Assembly (NCBI RefSeq): GCF_001855555.1
Contig: NZ_MKCT01000001.1
Location: 992,001-1,056,000 of the forward strand
DNA: 64,000 nt
Direction of reading: 5' to 3'
From: Chromobacterium sphagni
Lineage (GTDB): Bacteria; Pseudomonadota; Gammaproteobacteria; Burkholderiales; Chromobacteriaceae
Position numbers and translations under genes: made by a program. Of the stretch, positions 57,115 through 64,000 are shown piece after piece. The notes beneath the pieces were generated by a model that did not search any database, was not told where the DNA came from, and worked only from the letters and a program-made list of their open reading frames with translations. Each line of letters starts with the position of its first letter. Within the stretch, counting starts at the first letter, position 1.

Positions 57115-57139
57115 CCGGAGCCCCGCAATGGGGCTCCGG
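57115..57139 (+). other. Perfect hairpin between the synthase and the SDR genes
   Basis: CCGGAGCCCC (57115-57124), loop GCAAT, GGGGCTCCGG (57130-57139): ten perfect pairs without a T tract. It is the only gap above 50 bases within the cluster after the synthase start. It may set the ratio between upstream and downstream proteins by mRNA processing or partial termination. Confidence 0.65.
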
Positions 57140-57168
57140 CGGCGGACACCATCCAATAGGAGCAGAAA

Positions 57169-58263
57169 GTGCATCAGATCCTGATTACCGGCGCTACCGG
57201 CTTTGTCGGCGGCGCTCTGGCGGCCAATTTTCTGGCGCGGGGCGCCCGCGTGGTCGCCTTGTCGCGCAACGACCCCGACGGCATGCGAACCATCAATGCG
57301 GTGGTGGCTGCGGCCCAGGGGTGCGGCCTGGACATCCATGGCGCGCTGGAAAGCCATCTGGATGTCGTCAATGTCGATTTCGCCACACTGGATAAGGAAC
57401 TGGGCGGGACCGAACTGAGTGGCGTCACCGAGGTATGGCATGTGGCGGCGGAGATGAGCTACTCCTCCCACAAACTGTCGCAGTCGTTCGCGACCAACGT
57501 CGGCAATACCGGCCGGCTGTACGAGACGGTCTGCCGCCACGCCCCCGCCTGTCGCCGTTTCTATTATGTGTCCACCGCCTATGTGGCCGGCATGGCCGGC
57601 GGCTTGGTGCCGGAAGAGCTGCACGCGCGCAGCCATATGGCCAATACCTATCAGGTGACCAAGTGGAGCGCCGAACAGTCGCTGCATCTGCTGTTCCAGC
57701 GCCACGGCTTGCCGGTCACCCTGTTCCGTCCCAGCGTGGTGGTGGGGCACCGCCGCACCGGCTGGGCGCTGCGCAACGGTTTCGGTTTCTACATGTTCCT
57801 CAACGCCATGGTGGCCATTGCCCAGGCCGGCCACAAGGAACTGGCCGTGGATTTGGTGGCGGACAGCCGCCCCGACCTGATCTCCATCGATCAATTGGCG
57901 GCCGACGCCTGCTCGTTGACGCTGCGCCAGCAGCCGGGCCGCGATTTCGAGGTATTCCATTGCGCCGGAGGCCGTTCGGAACGGATGGAAGACCTGGTGC
58001 GGATGTGGGGCGAGGTGGCCGGAGTGCGCGCCGCGCTGGGCACGCCGTCGTCGGTGCTGGACCAGAAATTCGATCGCGCGGTGGAGCCTAATCGTCCGTT
58101 TGCCAACCAGGAATGGCAGTTCGATCGCAGCAAGCTGGATGCCGCCACCCAGCGCAGCCAGTCTTTGGCGCCGCTGTCGTTGGAAGAGCTGCATGCAATG
58201 TGCCACTGGTATGCCCATGGCTCGATGGCCGATGAGCAAACCGCCGTGGCGGAAGCGCACTGA
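57169..58263 (+). CDS. Extended SDR, thioester-reductase-like NAD(P)-dependent oxidoreductase
   Basis: 364-residue reductase of the NAD_binding_4/thioester-reductase group (the domain of carboxylic acid reductases and fatty acyl-CoA reductases). The cofactor motif is LITGATGFVGGALAANFLAR. EVWHVAAEMSYSSHKLSQSF, RFYYVSTAYVAGMAGG and the catalytic pair Y-x-x-x-K in NTYQVTKWSAEQ are conserved, and TLFRPSVVVGHRRTGWAL is typical. It could reduce an acyl thioester to aldehyde or alcohol, or epimerise/oxidise the C7 intermediate. The start is a GTG at 57169 after AGGAG. Eleven bases separate its stop from the next gene. Confidence 0.88.
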   Translation: MHQILITGATGFVGGALAANFLARGARVVALSRNDPDGMRTINAVVAAAQGCGLDIHGALESHLDVVNVDFATLDKELGGTELSGVTEVWHVAAEMSYSSHKLSQSFATNVGNTGRLYETVCRHAPACRRFYYVSTAYVAGMAGGLVPEELHARSHMANTYQVTKWSAEQSLHLLFQRHGLPVTLFRPSVVVGHRRTGWALRNGFGFYMFLNAMVAIAQAGHKELAVDLVADSRPDLISIDQLAADACSLTLRQQPGRDFEVFHCAGGRSERMEDLVRMWGEVAGVRAALGTPSSVLDQKFDRAVEPNRPFANQEWQFDRSKLDAATQRSQSLAPLSLEELHAMCHWYAHGSMADEQTAVAEAH

Positions 58264-58274
58264 GGAGAGCCGCC

Positions 58275-59684
58275 GTGACCTTCCAAACTGCCACGCTGCC
58301 TGTCCGCGAACCGCTTGCGGAGGCACGGCCGCTTGACGCCTTGTCCGAGGCCTTCGTTCACCTGGGCGAACTGGCCAATGTCAACACCAACCAGATTCTC
58401 ATCGTCGCCGGCTGCCTGGACGCCGCTCTGCTGGAACGTAGCGTCCGCCAGGCGGTGGCCAAGGTGCCCTTGTTGCGCGCCCGGCCGCTGGCCGGCCGGC
58501 CCGGTATCGAAGCCGACGCCTTCAGCGCCGAGCTGCCTTTAGTCCGTCATTTCGAGCATGCCGGCGTCTGCGATTTCGGCGATGCCGCTTTCCGCCGATT
58601 GCTGATGGACTTCAGCTTCGACAACCGGTTGGACTGGCGAGGCCGGTCCCCGGTGCAGCTGTTGCTGATCACCGCGGCCGACCGTTCCAGCAGTTGCGTC
58701 TACCTGAACACGCACCATGGTGTGGCTGACGCCCGCAGCGACAGCCTGCTGTTCCGGTTGATCATCGATCATTACGCCTATCTGAGCGGCGCGGCGTCGG
58801 CGCCGCCGCCCATTGAGCGGCTGCCGTACGCCATGCTGACCGAGATCCGGCCTGACTGGTATCGCCCGCTGGAGCGGACGTTGCGCTGGCTGCGCGGTTT
58901 CCGCAGCGTGGTGGCGGATCTGTTGCAGCGCGATATCGGCCTGCGGGTGCCATTGCGCGGGCCGCGCTGGGAGGATGGCGCCAAGCAAACGGGCATCGGC
59001 GAGCTGGACTTCTTCCACAGCCTGTTGCCGGAAGCGTTATCCGATCGCCTGACGACGGTGGCGCGCGGTACCGGCGTCACCGTCAACACCCTGTTGTGCG
59101 CGGCGCTGGCGCGCCATCTGGAACGCGCCAGCGGCCGTAGTCAGGGCGTATTGCGCATTACCTGCGCGATCAGCCTGCGCCGGCTGATCGACCGCCGCTA
59201 CGATCTCAGCTTCCGCAACTATCTGGTGCCGAGCAAGATTCGCATCCGCCTGGGCCAGAGCGGTCGAGAGTTGATCCGTTCGGTGCACCAGGCCATAGGC
59301 ACGGCGCGCAGCGATAGGCAACTGAGTACCGAGCTGGGGCGGCTGGAGTCGCTGCTGCTAGCCTTGCGCCGACGACCGCTGCATGGCATCGCCCGCGCCA
59401 TGCTCAACGTCTGCCAGGGCACCAATGCTTGTTATTCCAATCCAGGGCGGATCGAGGAGGACTTTTCCAGCTTCGGATCGGATCGGCACCCCACCTTGCA
59501 GTTCGTCGGCTTCGGCTGCTTGGTGCCGCCTTACGATTTCATTCTTTACACGCCCACCGTCAATGGCCGGATGCAGCTGGATCTGGTCTATCGCCGCGCC
59601 GCGTTCCGTGCCATCCAGCAGGAATTCGTCGGCCCTTTGTTGGCCGCGTTGCAACAGTTGCTGGATGAAATCGAAGCTACTTGA
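58275..59684 (+). CDS. Stand-alone condensation/acyltransferase enzyme (HHxxxD)
   Basis: 469-residue protein of the chloramphenicol-acetyltransferase/condensation-domain superfamily. The catalytic motif is NTHHGVADARS (HHxxxD) near residue 145. The fold halves are visible (LRARPLAGRPGI and on; VARGTGVTVNTLLCAALARH in the second half). A DFGWG-like motif is not clear; FRNYLVPSKIRIRLG is closer to wax-ester synthase/acyltransferase and PapA5-type enzymes. It may form an amide or ester between an activated acyl group and the C7N unit. The start is a GTG at 58275 after GAGGAG. The AMP ligase follows after 18 bases. Confidence 0.82.
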   Translation: MTFQTATLPVREPLAEARPLDALSEAFVHLGELANVNTNQILIVAGCLDAALLERSVRQAVAKVPLLRARPLAGRPGIEADAFSAELPLVRHFEHAGVCDFGDAAFRRLLMDFSFDNRLDWRGRSPVQLLLITAADRSSSCVYLNTHHGVADARSDSLLFRLIIDHYAYLSGAASAPPPIERLPYAMLTEIRPDWYRPLERTLRWLRGFRSVVADLLQRDIGLRVPLRGPRWEDGAKQTGIGELDFFHSLLPEALSDRLTTVARGTGVTVNTLLCAALARHLERASGRSQGVLRITCAISLRRLIDRRYDLSFRNYLVPSKIRIRLGQSGRELIRSVHQAIGTARSDRQLSTELGRLESLLLALRRRPLHGIARAMLNVCQGTNACYSNPGRIEEDFSSFGSDRHPTLQFVGFGCLVPPYDFILYTPTVNGRMQLDLVYRRAAFRAIQQEFVGPLLAALQQLLDEIEAT

Positions 59685-59702
59685 ACCCGAACGGATGCCG
59701 CC

Positions 59703-61469
59703 ATGAGCTATTTATTCGCCGCCATTGCGCTCGCAGCGCTCGGCTACCTGATTTTCGTCTTTATTCATTTGGGATTTCCGGGCCGGCTGGCCCTGCTTGC
59801 CAGTTGGGACGACCGCATCGACACCGTGCTGGAAGCCGCTGCGCGACGCCACGGCGAGCGCGAATTGATCGAACTGGCGCAGCCGCTGGCCTGGACCGGG
59901 CGCCAAGCATGGAGCGCGGGCCAACTGTTGGAAACCGTCAACGCGCTGTCCGCCTGCTGGTTGGGACAGGGAGTGGTTCCCGGCGACCGGGTCGCCATCT
60001 ACAAGGCCAACGACTTCGATTACTTCCTGTTTTCCGCCGCCGCCATTCGCATCGGAGCCATCGCGGTGCCGATGAACGCCAATGTGGCGCCGGACATTGC
60101 CGGCCTCTATATGGAGCGGATGGGCGTCAGCCTGCTGCTGACCGACTGCGCCGCCTGGGCGAGGCTGCAACCGTTCGCGCCGGCCACCCTGCGGCAGACG
60201 GTGCTGGCCGATAGCCCGGCGATGCAGGCCGGGGAGCGCGCGCACGGCTTGGCCGCGTTGTTGCGGCAGCCCCAAGCCCCGGCGCCGCTGCGGCCGCGCG
60301 GCGCGGCCGATCCGCTGTACATCGTTCACACCTCCGGCACCACCGGCATGCCGAAGGGCGTGATCCTGAAATCCGAAGGCGTCGCCCAGTCGCTGCGCTC
60401 CATCGTGCTGTTCAATCTGGTGTCGCCGCGCGATTCGGCCAGCTTCGCGCTGCCGCTCAACCACCAGGTGTCGCAGCTGTATCTGCACGGCTCGCTGCTG
60501 ATGGGGGTGCGCTGCATCATCAATGGCGATCTGAGCGCGCCGGCGCTGTTGCGTCAGCTGGAGCAGAAGCGGCCGACGGTGTTCTTCGGCTTCCCTATCA
60601 CCTACACCCGGCTGATGATCGCCGGCGCGCAGGATCACACGCTGGACAGCGTGCGGATCTGGGGCACCACCGCCGATGCCAGCCATGAAGTCCAGCAGCG
60701 GGCATTCCTGCCAAAGGGCTCGTTCTTTCGTCGCCTGGGGCTGCCGGTCGACGGCTCGCTGTTCATCGACGGACTGGGGTCCAGCGAGGTGGGCATCGCT
60801 GCGTTGCTGCGCATCGCCACGCCGTGGACCCGCCGTTTCGATCGCCGAGTCGGCCGCAAGACGCCGCTGGGGCCGCAGATCAAGGTAGCGGACAGCGAGG
60901 GGCTGCCGGTGGCAAAGGGCCGCCCCGGCCTGTTGATGATCAAGGGCAAGAGCATGTTCGGCGGCTACTGGAACGCGCACGACGTGTTGTACGCCTCTTC
61001 GCGCGACGGCTGGTGGTTCACCGGCGATGTGGTGCGCGAGGATGCCGACGGCGAAATGATCCATCTGGACCGCGAGGTGGATGTGATCCACACCCGTTCC
61101 GGACCGGTCTACACGCTGCCTCTGGAGGAGATCATCCTCAAGCGCGCCGGAGTGCTGGACGTCACGGTGTTTGGCGTGCGGCCGCAGGCTGGCGCGCCCG
61201 AGTTGTCGGCTGCGGTCGTCGCGCTGCGTGCCGATGCGGCGCCGATTGCGCCGGACGCTCTGCTGCGCGAATTGAACGGGCAGTTGGAGCCGGAGCAGCG
61301 CCTGTCGCATCTGTGGATCACCGCTTGGGAGGATTTCCCGATCGGCGCCACTGGCAAAACCCTGAAACGCCGCCTGCGCGAGCGCTACAACGCGTTGCTG
61401 CAGCCTGAGACCATCACCGCGAGTCCTGCATGCACTACTACTGCGCCAGCCGAATCGCGTCCCTGCTGA
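59703..61469 (+). CDS. AMP-forming acyl/aryl ligase with N-terminal membrane anchor
   Basis: 588-residue member of the ANL superfamily, which activates a carboxylic acid as acyl-AMP. A hydrophobic N-terminal helix (about 3-25, YLFAAIALAALGYLIFVFIH) precedes the enzyme core and would tether it to the inner membrane. ANL motifs are HTSGTTGMPKGV (P-loop, A3), DGLGSSEVGI (A5), WWFTGDVVREDADG (A7), DREVDVIHTRSGPVYTLPLE (A8) and ATGKTLKRRLRERY with the catalytic Lys (A10). No CoA- or ACP-binding partner is seen in the window. The acid is unknown: fatty, aryl or the C7 product itself. Its end overlaps the next gene by 40 bases. Confidence 0.92.
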   Translation: MSYLFAAIALAALGYLIFVFIHLGFPGRLALLASWDDRIDTVLEAAARRHGERELIELAQPLAWTGRQAWSAGQLLETVNALSACWLGQGVVPGDRVAIYKANDFDYFLFSAAAIRIGAIAVPMNANVAPDIAGLYMERMGVSLLLTDCAAWARLQPFAPATLRQTVLADSPAMQAGERAHGLAALLRQPQAPAPLRPRGAADPLYIVHTSGTTGMPKGVILKSEGVAQSLRSIVLFNLVSPRDSASFALPLNHQVSQLYLHGSLLMGVRCIINGDLSAPALLRQLEQKRPTVFFGFPITYTRLMIAGAQDHTLDSVRIWGTTADASHEVQQRAFLPKGSFFRRLGLPVDGSLFIDGLGSSEVGIAALLRIATPWTRRFDRRVGRKTPLGPQIKVADSEGLPVAKGRPGLLMIKGKSMFGGYWNAHDVLYASSRDGWWFTGDVVREDADGEMIHLDREVDVIHTRSGPVYTLPLEEIILKRAGVLDVTVFGVRPQAGAPELSAAVVALRADAAPIAPDALLRELNGQLEPEQRLSHLWITAWEDFPIGATGKTLKRRLRERYNALLQPETITASPACTTTAPAESRPC

Positions 61470-62680
61470 GCGGCGCCGCGCTGGCGCTCTGCGCCGCCGC
61501 CAGCCAGGCCGACGAGGCCGCTGGCGATGCGCCGACCGGCAGCACGCTGCGGATGGAGCACGACGCCACCGTGCAGATGATAGGCGAGCGCGACTACCTG
61601 TCGGCGCCGCTGGGTGGCAATGTCGCCAAGTACAACGCGGCCGAGCTGCGGCTCAATCTGCAGCTTCATTGCGACGGCGGCCTCTGCGACGGCAGCCGCG
61701 CGGTGCTGAAGCCGCGGATCTGGCTGGACGACGAATCCAAGCCCGACGCGCTGCCCTCGCGTCAGCCGCAGTCGTTGATGGAAGGCTACGCCATCGTGCC
61801 GCTGGGCGAGGGCGAGGTTGGGGCGGGGAAGCGCCTGCTCGGTTGGGGGCCGTCGATGCTATACAGCCCCACCAATCGCCTGTTCCCGGACAACGGCGCA
61901 GTGACGCCGCGGCGCGAGATTGCCGGCAAGCCGATGGCCTTCGCCAGTCTGCCGTTTTCCACGCGAGGCCGTTTCAGTCTGCTGCTGGCCGACCCCAATC
62001 TGGACCCGGTGCCGGGCATCCGCACCGGCGGCGCGTTTGCGTTGGCGCGCAGCGAATGGAGCTGGGTGTCCGAGCAATCGGCCACGCTGGGCGTGGTACT
62101 GGGTGGCGGCGGCGGCCTGCAGCCCTACGCCGGCAGCTACGCGCAATACGGTCTGGGCGACGCCTGGACTCTGAGCGGGGAGTTCGCCGCCTCGCGCGGC
62201 TTCGCCCGGCGCGGCGCCGCCGGCCCGCTGCTGGCGCAAGATCAGGACCGCTGGCGCTGGGACGGCACGCTGGGCTTGCGCTACGGCCTGGCCTCAAGCG
62301 CTGAGATCGGATTGGAACTGATCTACAACGGCTACGCGCTGACGCCGGCCGAGCTGGCTAATCCGCTGATCGCCGGCGCGCCGTCCAGCGGCAGCTCGCC
62401 ATCGCACAACCGGCCGCTGCACCCCTTTGTGCAAAGCCGCTACGCGCTGTTGCAGACCACTTGGCCCAAGTTGTTCGGCGACCGTCGCTGGGGCTTGACC
62501 ACGCGCTGGCTGCAAGGATTGGACCAGTCCAGTTCGGACATCTTCTGCGAGCTGTCCTATAGCCCCAGCGACGCCAGCACCATTTATTTCGGCGTCTCGC
62601 ACAGCCGGGTGCCGAGCGATCTGGAGCCGAGCCGCCCGGTGCCGCGCAACGTCTATCTGGCGCTGGAATTCCATTTCTAA
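61430..62680 (+). CDS. Outer-membrane beta-barrel protein of unknown family
   Basis: 416-residue protein with a signal peptide (SLLSGAALALCAAASQADE) and a mature part made of alternating strand-like segments, ending in VYLALEFHF with the C-terminal Phe typical of outer-membrane barrels. LGWGPSMLYSPTNRLFPDNG is a striking conserved-looking segment that I cannot place. There are two Cys close together (HCDGGLCDGS), perhaps a disulphide. It overlaps the AMP ligase gene by 40 bases, so both are tightly coupled. As part of this cluster it is the likely outer-membrane exit or receptor for the product. Confidence 0.72.
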   Translation: MHYYCASRIASLLSGAALALCAAASQADEAAGDAPTGSTLRMEHDATVQMIGERDYLSAPLGGNVAKYNAAELRLNLQLHCDGGLCDGSRAVLKPRIWLDDESKPDALPSRQPQSLMEGYAIVPLGEGEVGAGKRLLGWGPSMLYSPTNRLFPDNGAVTPRREIAGKPMAFASLPFSTRGRFSLLLADPNLDPVPGIRTGGAFALARSEWSWVSEQSATLGVVLGGGGGLQPYAGSYAQYGLGDAWTLSGEFAASRGFARRGAAGPLLAQDQDRWRWDGTLGLRYGLASSAEIGLELIYNGYALTPAELANPLIAGAPSSGSSPSHNRPLHPFVQSRYALLQTTWPKLFGDRRWGLTTRWLQGLDQSSSDIFCELSYSPSDASTIYFGVSHSRVPSDLEPSRPVPRNVYLALEFHF

Positions 62681-62710
62681 CCCTGAACAAGAACCTACTG
62701 GAGATTTGCC

Positions 62711-63451
62711 GTGAACCTAGTTGAATTTGCATCGGTGACCAAGCGCTACCAGCTTGGCGATGTTGAGGTGGTGGCGCTCGATGGCGTCAGCTTCGCTGTC
62801 CAGCCGGGCGATTTCGTCGCCATCACAGGTCCCAGCGGCAGCGGCAAGACCACCATGCTCAACCTGATCGGCTGCCTGGACGCGCCTTCATCGGGCGAGA
62901 TGCGGGTGATGGGCAAGGCGGTGAGCTCGCTGGACGAGCAGGCGCTGGACCAGTTGCGCAGCCGCACCTTCGGCATGATTTTCCAGAACTTCAACCTGAT
63001 TCCGGTGTTGACCGCCGAGGAAAACGTTGCCCTGCCGCTGCATTTGCACGGCTTGTCGCGCCAGGAAATGCGCAAGCGCTCGCAGGACGCGTTGCGCGCG
63101 GTCGGTCTGGAACGCTTCGCCGGCTTCCGTCCCGATCAGTTGTCTGGCGGCCAGCGCCAACGGGTGGCGGTGGCGCGGGCGCTGGTAACCAGGCCGCAGT
63201 TGATCCTCGCCGATGAGCCCACCGCCAGCCTGGACACTACCAACGCCATTGCGCTGGTCGAGTTGATGAAGCAATTGAACGCCGACCACGGCGTGACTTT
63301 CGTGTTCTCCACCCACGACGACCGGCTGCTGCAGCATGTCCGCCGCATCGTGGAGCTGCGCGACGGCAAGCTGTCGGTCACCCGCGAGCATGCTGCGCAC
63401 CAGGAGCCGGCCAGTTCCGTTCCGCAAACCGACGATCAAGGGGTGCTGTGA
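62711..63451 (+). CDS. ABC transporter ATPase (LolD/MacB class)
   Basis: 246-residue ATPase. Motifs are Walker A GPSGSGKTTMLNLIGCLDAP, Q-loop MIFQNFNLIPVLT, signature LSGGQRQRVAVARAL, Walker B LILADEPTASLDT and switch His in FSTHDDRLL. The IGCLDAPSSGE segment is typical of the LolD/MacB/FtsE branch that drives mechanotransmission in FtsX-like permeases, not classic transport through the membrane. It starts at a GTG (62711) after GGAG and its stop overlaps the permease start (TGATG). With the outer-membrane protein it may form a tripartite or lipoprotein-type exporter. Confidence 0.93.
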   Translation: MNLVEFASVTKRYQLGDVEVVALDGVSFAVQPGDFVAITGPSGSGKTTMLNLIGCLDAPSSGEMRVMGKAVSSLDEQALDQLRSRTFGMIFQNFNLIPVLTAEENVALPLHLHGLSRQEMRKRSQDALRAVGLERFAGFRPDQLSGGQRQRVAVARALVTRPQLILADEPTASLDTTNAIALVELMKQLNADHGVTFVFSTHDDRLLQHVRRIVELRDGKLSVTREHAAHQEPASSVPQTDDQGVL

Positions 63452-64000
63452 TGTGGGCGATGGCATTTCGCAATCTGTATCGCGACCGCAGGCGCACGCT
63501 GGCCACGGTGGTGGCGGTGGGCGTCGGCTTGCTAGCGGTGTTGCTGTTCCTGGGCTACATCCGCTTTGTCGAGGGATCGCTGGCTTCGGTGGTGATCTAC
63601 CGCGACGCCAACGCCCATGTGCAGGTCTACCGCAAGGATGGGCCGGAGCAACTGGCCGCCACTCCGGCGCAGTACTCGCTGGACCGTACCGAACAGCAGA
63701 TGCTGCACCGTCTGGCGCAAGGGTTGCCGCACTTCCGCAGGGTGTCGGACCAGTTGGTCGGGGTCGGCATGGTCAATACCGGCAAGCATAACGCGGTGTT
63801 TCTTGGGCGCGGCATAGATCCGGCTTTCGAAGCCGCTTTGCAGTCAGAGAGCCGGCTGGCGGCCGCCCCGTCCGGGCTGGGTCGCGACGGCTTGCTATTG
63901 ACACGCCAACTGCAGGATCTGCTGGGCTCGCCGACCAAGGGCAGCGACCTGCAGTTGTTCGGCGCGTCCTACTCCAATCGGCTGAACGCTATCGAGGCGC
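63451..64000 (+). CDS. FtsX/MacB-type ABC permease, cut by right window edge
   Basis: The first 183 residues of a permease are visible. It opens MWAMAFRNLYRDRRRTLATV, one transmembrane helix (about 18-38, VVAVGVGLLAVLLFLGYIRF) and a large periplasmic domain (from about 42) as in MacB/LolC/E proteins. The rest, with the other three helices, is outside the window. It starts inside the stop of the ATPase gene. The partners suggest that it moves the cluster product, or a lipoprotein, from the outer leaflet of the inner membrane. Confidence 0.88.
   Translation, partial: MWAMAFRNLYRDRRRTLATVVAVGVGLLAVLLFLGYIRFVEGSLASVVIYRDANAHVQVYRKDGPEQLAATPAQYSLDRTEQQMLHRLAQGLPHFRRVSDQLVGVGMVNTGKHNAVFLGRGIDPAFEAALQSESRLAAAPSGLGRDGLLLTRQLQDLLGSPTKGSDLQLFGASYSNRLNAIEA

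Overview
The window is GC-rich, densely coded bacterial chromosome. It fits a betaproteobacterium of the Neisseriales, most likely Chromobacterium or a close relative. The grounds are an acyl-homoserine-lactone synthase that resembles Chromobacterium CviI, together with the general gene content (hemA-prfA, maf-rng, a GltIJKL cluster, PilSR, a three-subunit transhydrogenase). The assignment is inference; no rRNA or species marker is present.

Layout. At 1-3.7 kb lie a cut-off transketolase, a BPSS1780-type membrane protein and a GlpR-type repressor. At 3.7-5.6 kb there is a decayed alcohol dehydrogenase, cut at its 5' side by an IS5-family element and missing internal sequence, followed by a fragment of a second related IS. 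At 5.7-13 kb are a CSS/EAL phosphodiesterase, argH, a frameshifted amino-acid-binding protein and a glutamate/aspartate ABC transporter (gltIJKL). At 13-18 kb are rsmA, a Bcr/CflA exporter and maf-rng. At 17.7-21.7 kb is tolR-tolA-tolB-pal-cpoB without tolQ. At 21.8-30 kb are a methyltransferase, DUF3460 and TMEM175 proteins, a LytS/AlgZ-like kinase, pntAA-AB-B, two META/DUF4377 proteins and another methyltransferase. At 30-39.6 kb are a GH16 enzyme, a chemoreceptor, an HDOD protein, an RNB exoribonuclease, a two-receiver diguanylate cyclase, a Tsx-like porin, an alkyltransferase-like protein and a metallo-hydrolase. At 39.6-54.2 kb are a B12-binding radical SAM protein, an ArsR repressor with a clear palindromic operator, a dihaem cytochrome c, prfA-hemA, a TonB receptor, an ElaA acetyltransferase, parC and pilS-pilR.

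The most interesting part is 54.2-64.0 kb. A non-coding leader carries a near-perfect lux/las-type box centred about 44 bp upstream of a predicted start site. It is followed by a LuxI-type synthase and a co-directional, tightly packed set: an archaeal-type 3-dehydroquinate synthase II, a thioester-reductase-like SDR, a stand-alone HHxxxD condensation/acyltransferase enzyme, a membrane-anchored AMP-forming ligase, an outer-membrane beta-barrel, and an ABC ATPase plus FtsX/MacB-type permease that runs off the right edge. I read this as a quorum-sensing-controlled small-molecule pathway with its own export machinery. The enzyme set suggests an aminohydroxybenzoate-like or other C7 building block joined to an activated acid. 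The product is unknown, no luxR partner is in the window, and the matching aldolase, if there is one, must lie outside.
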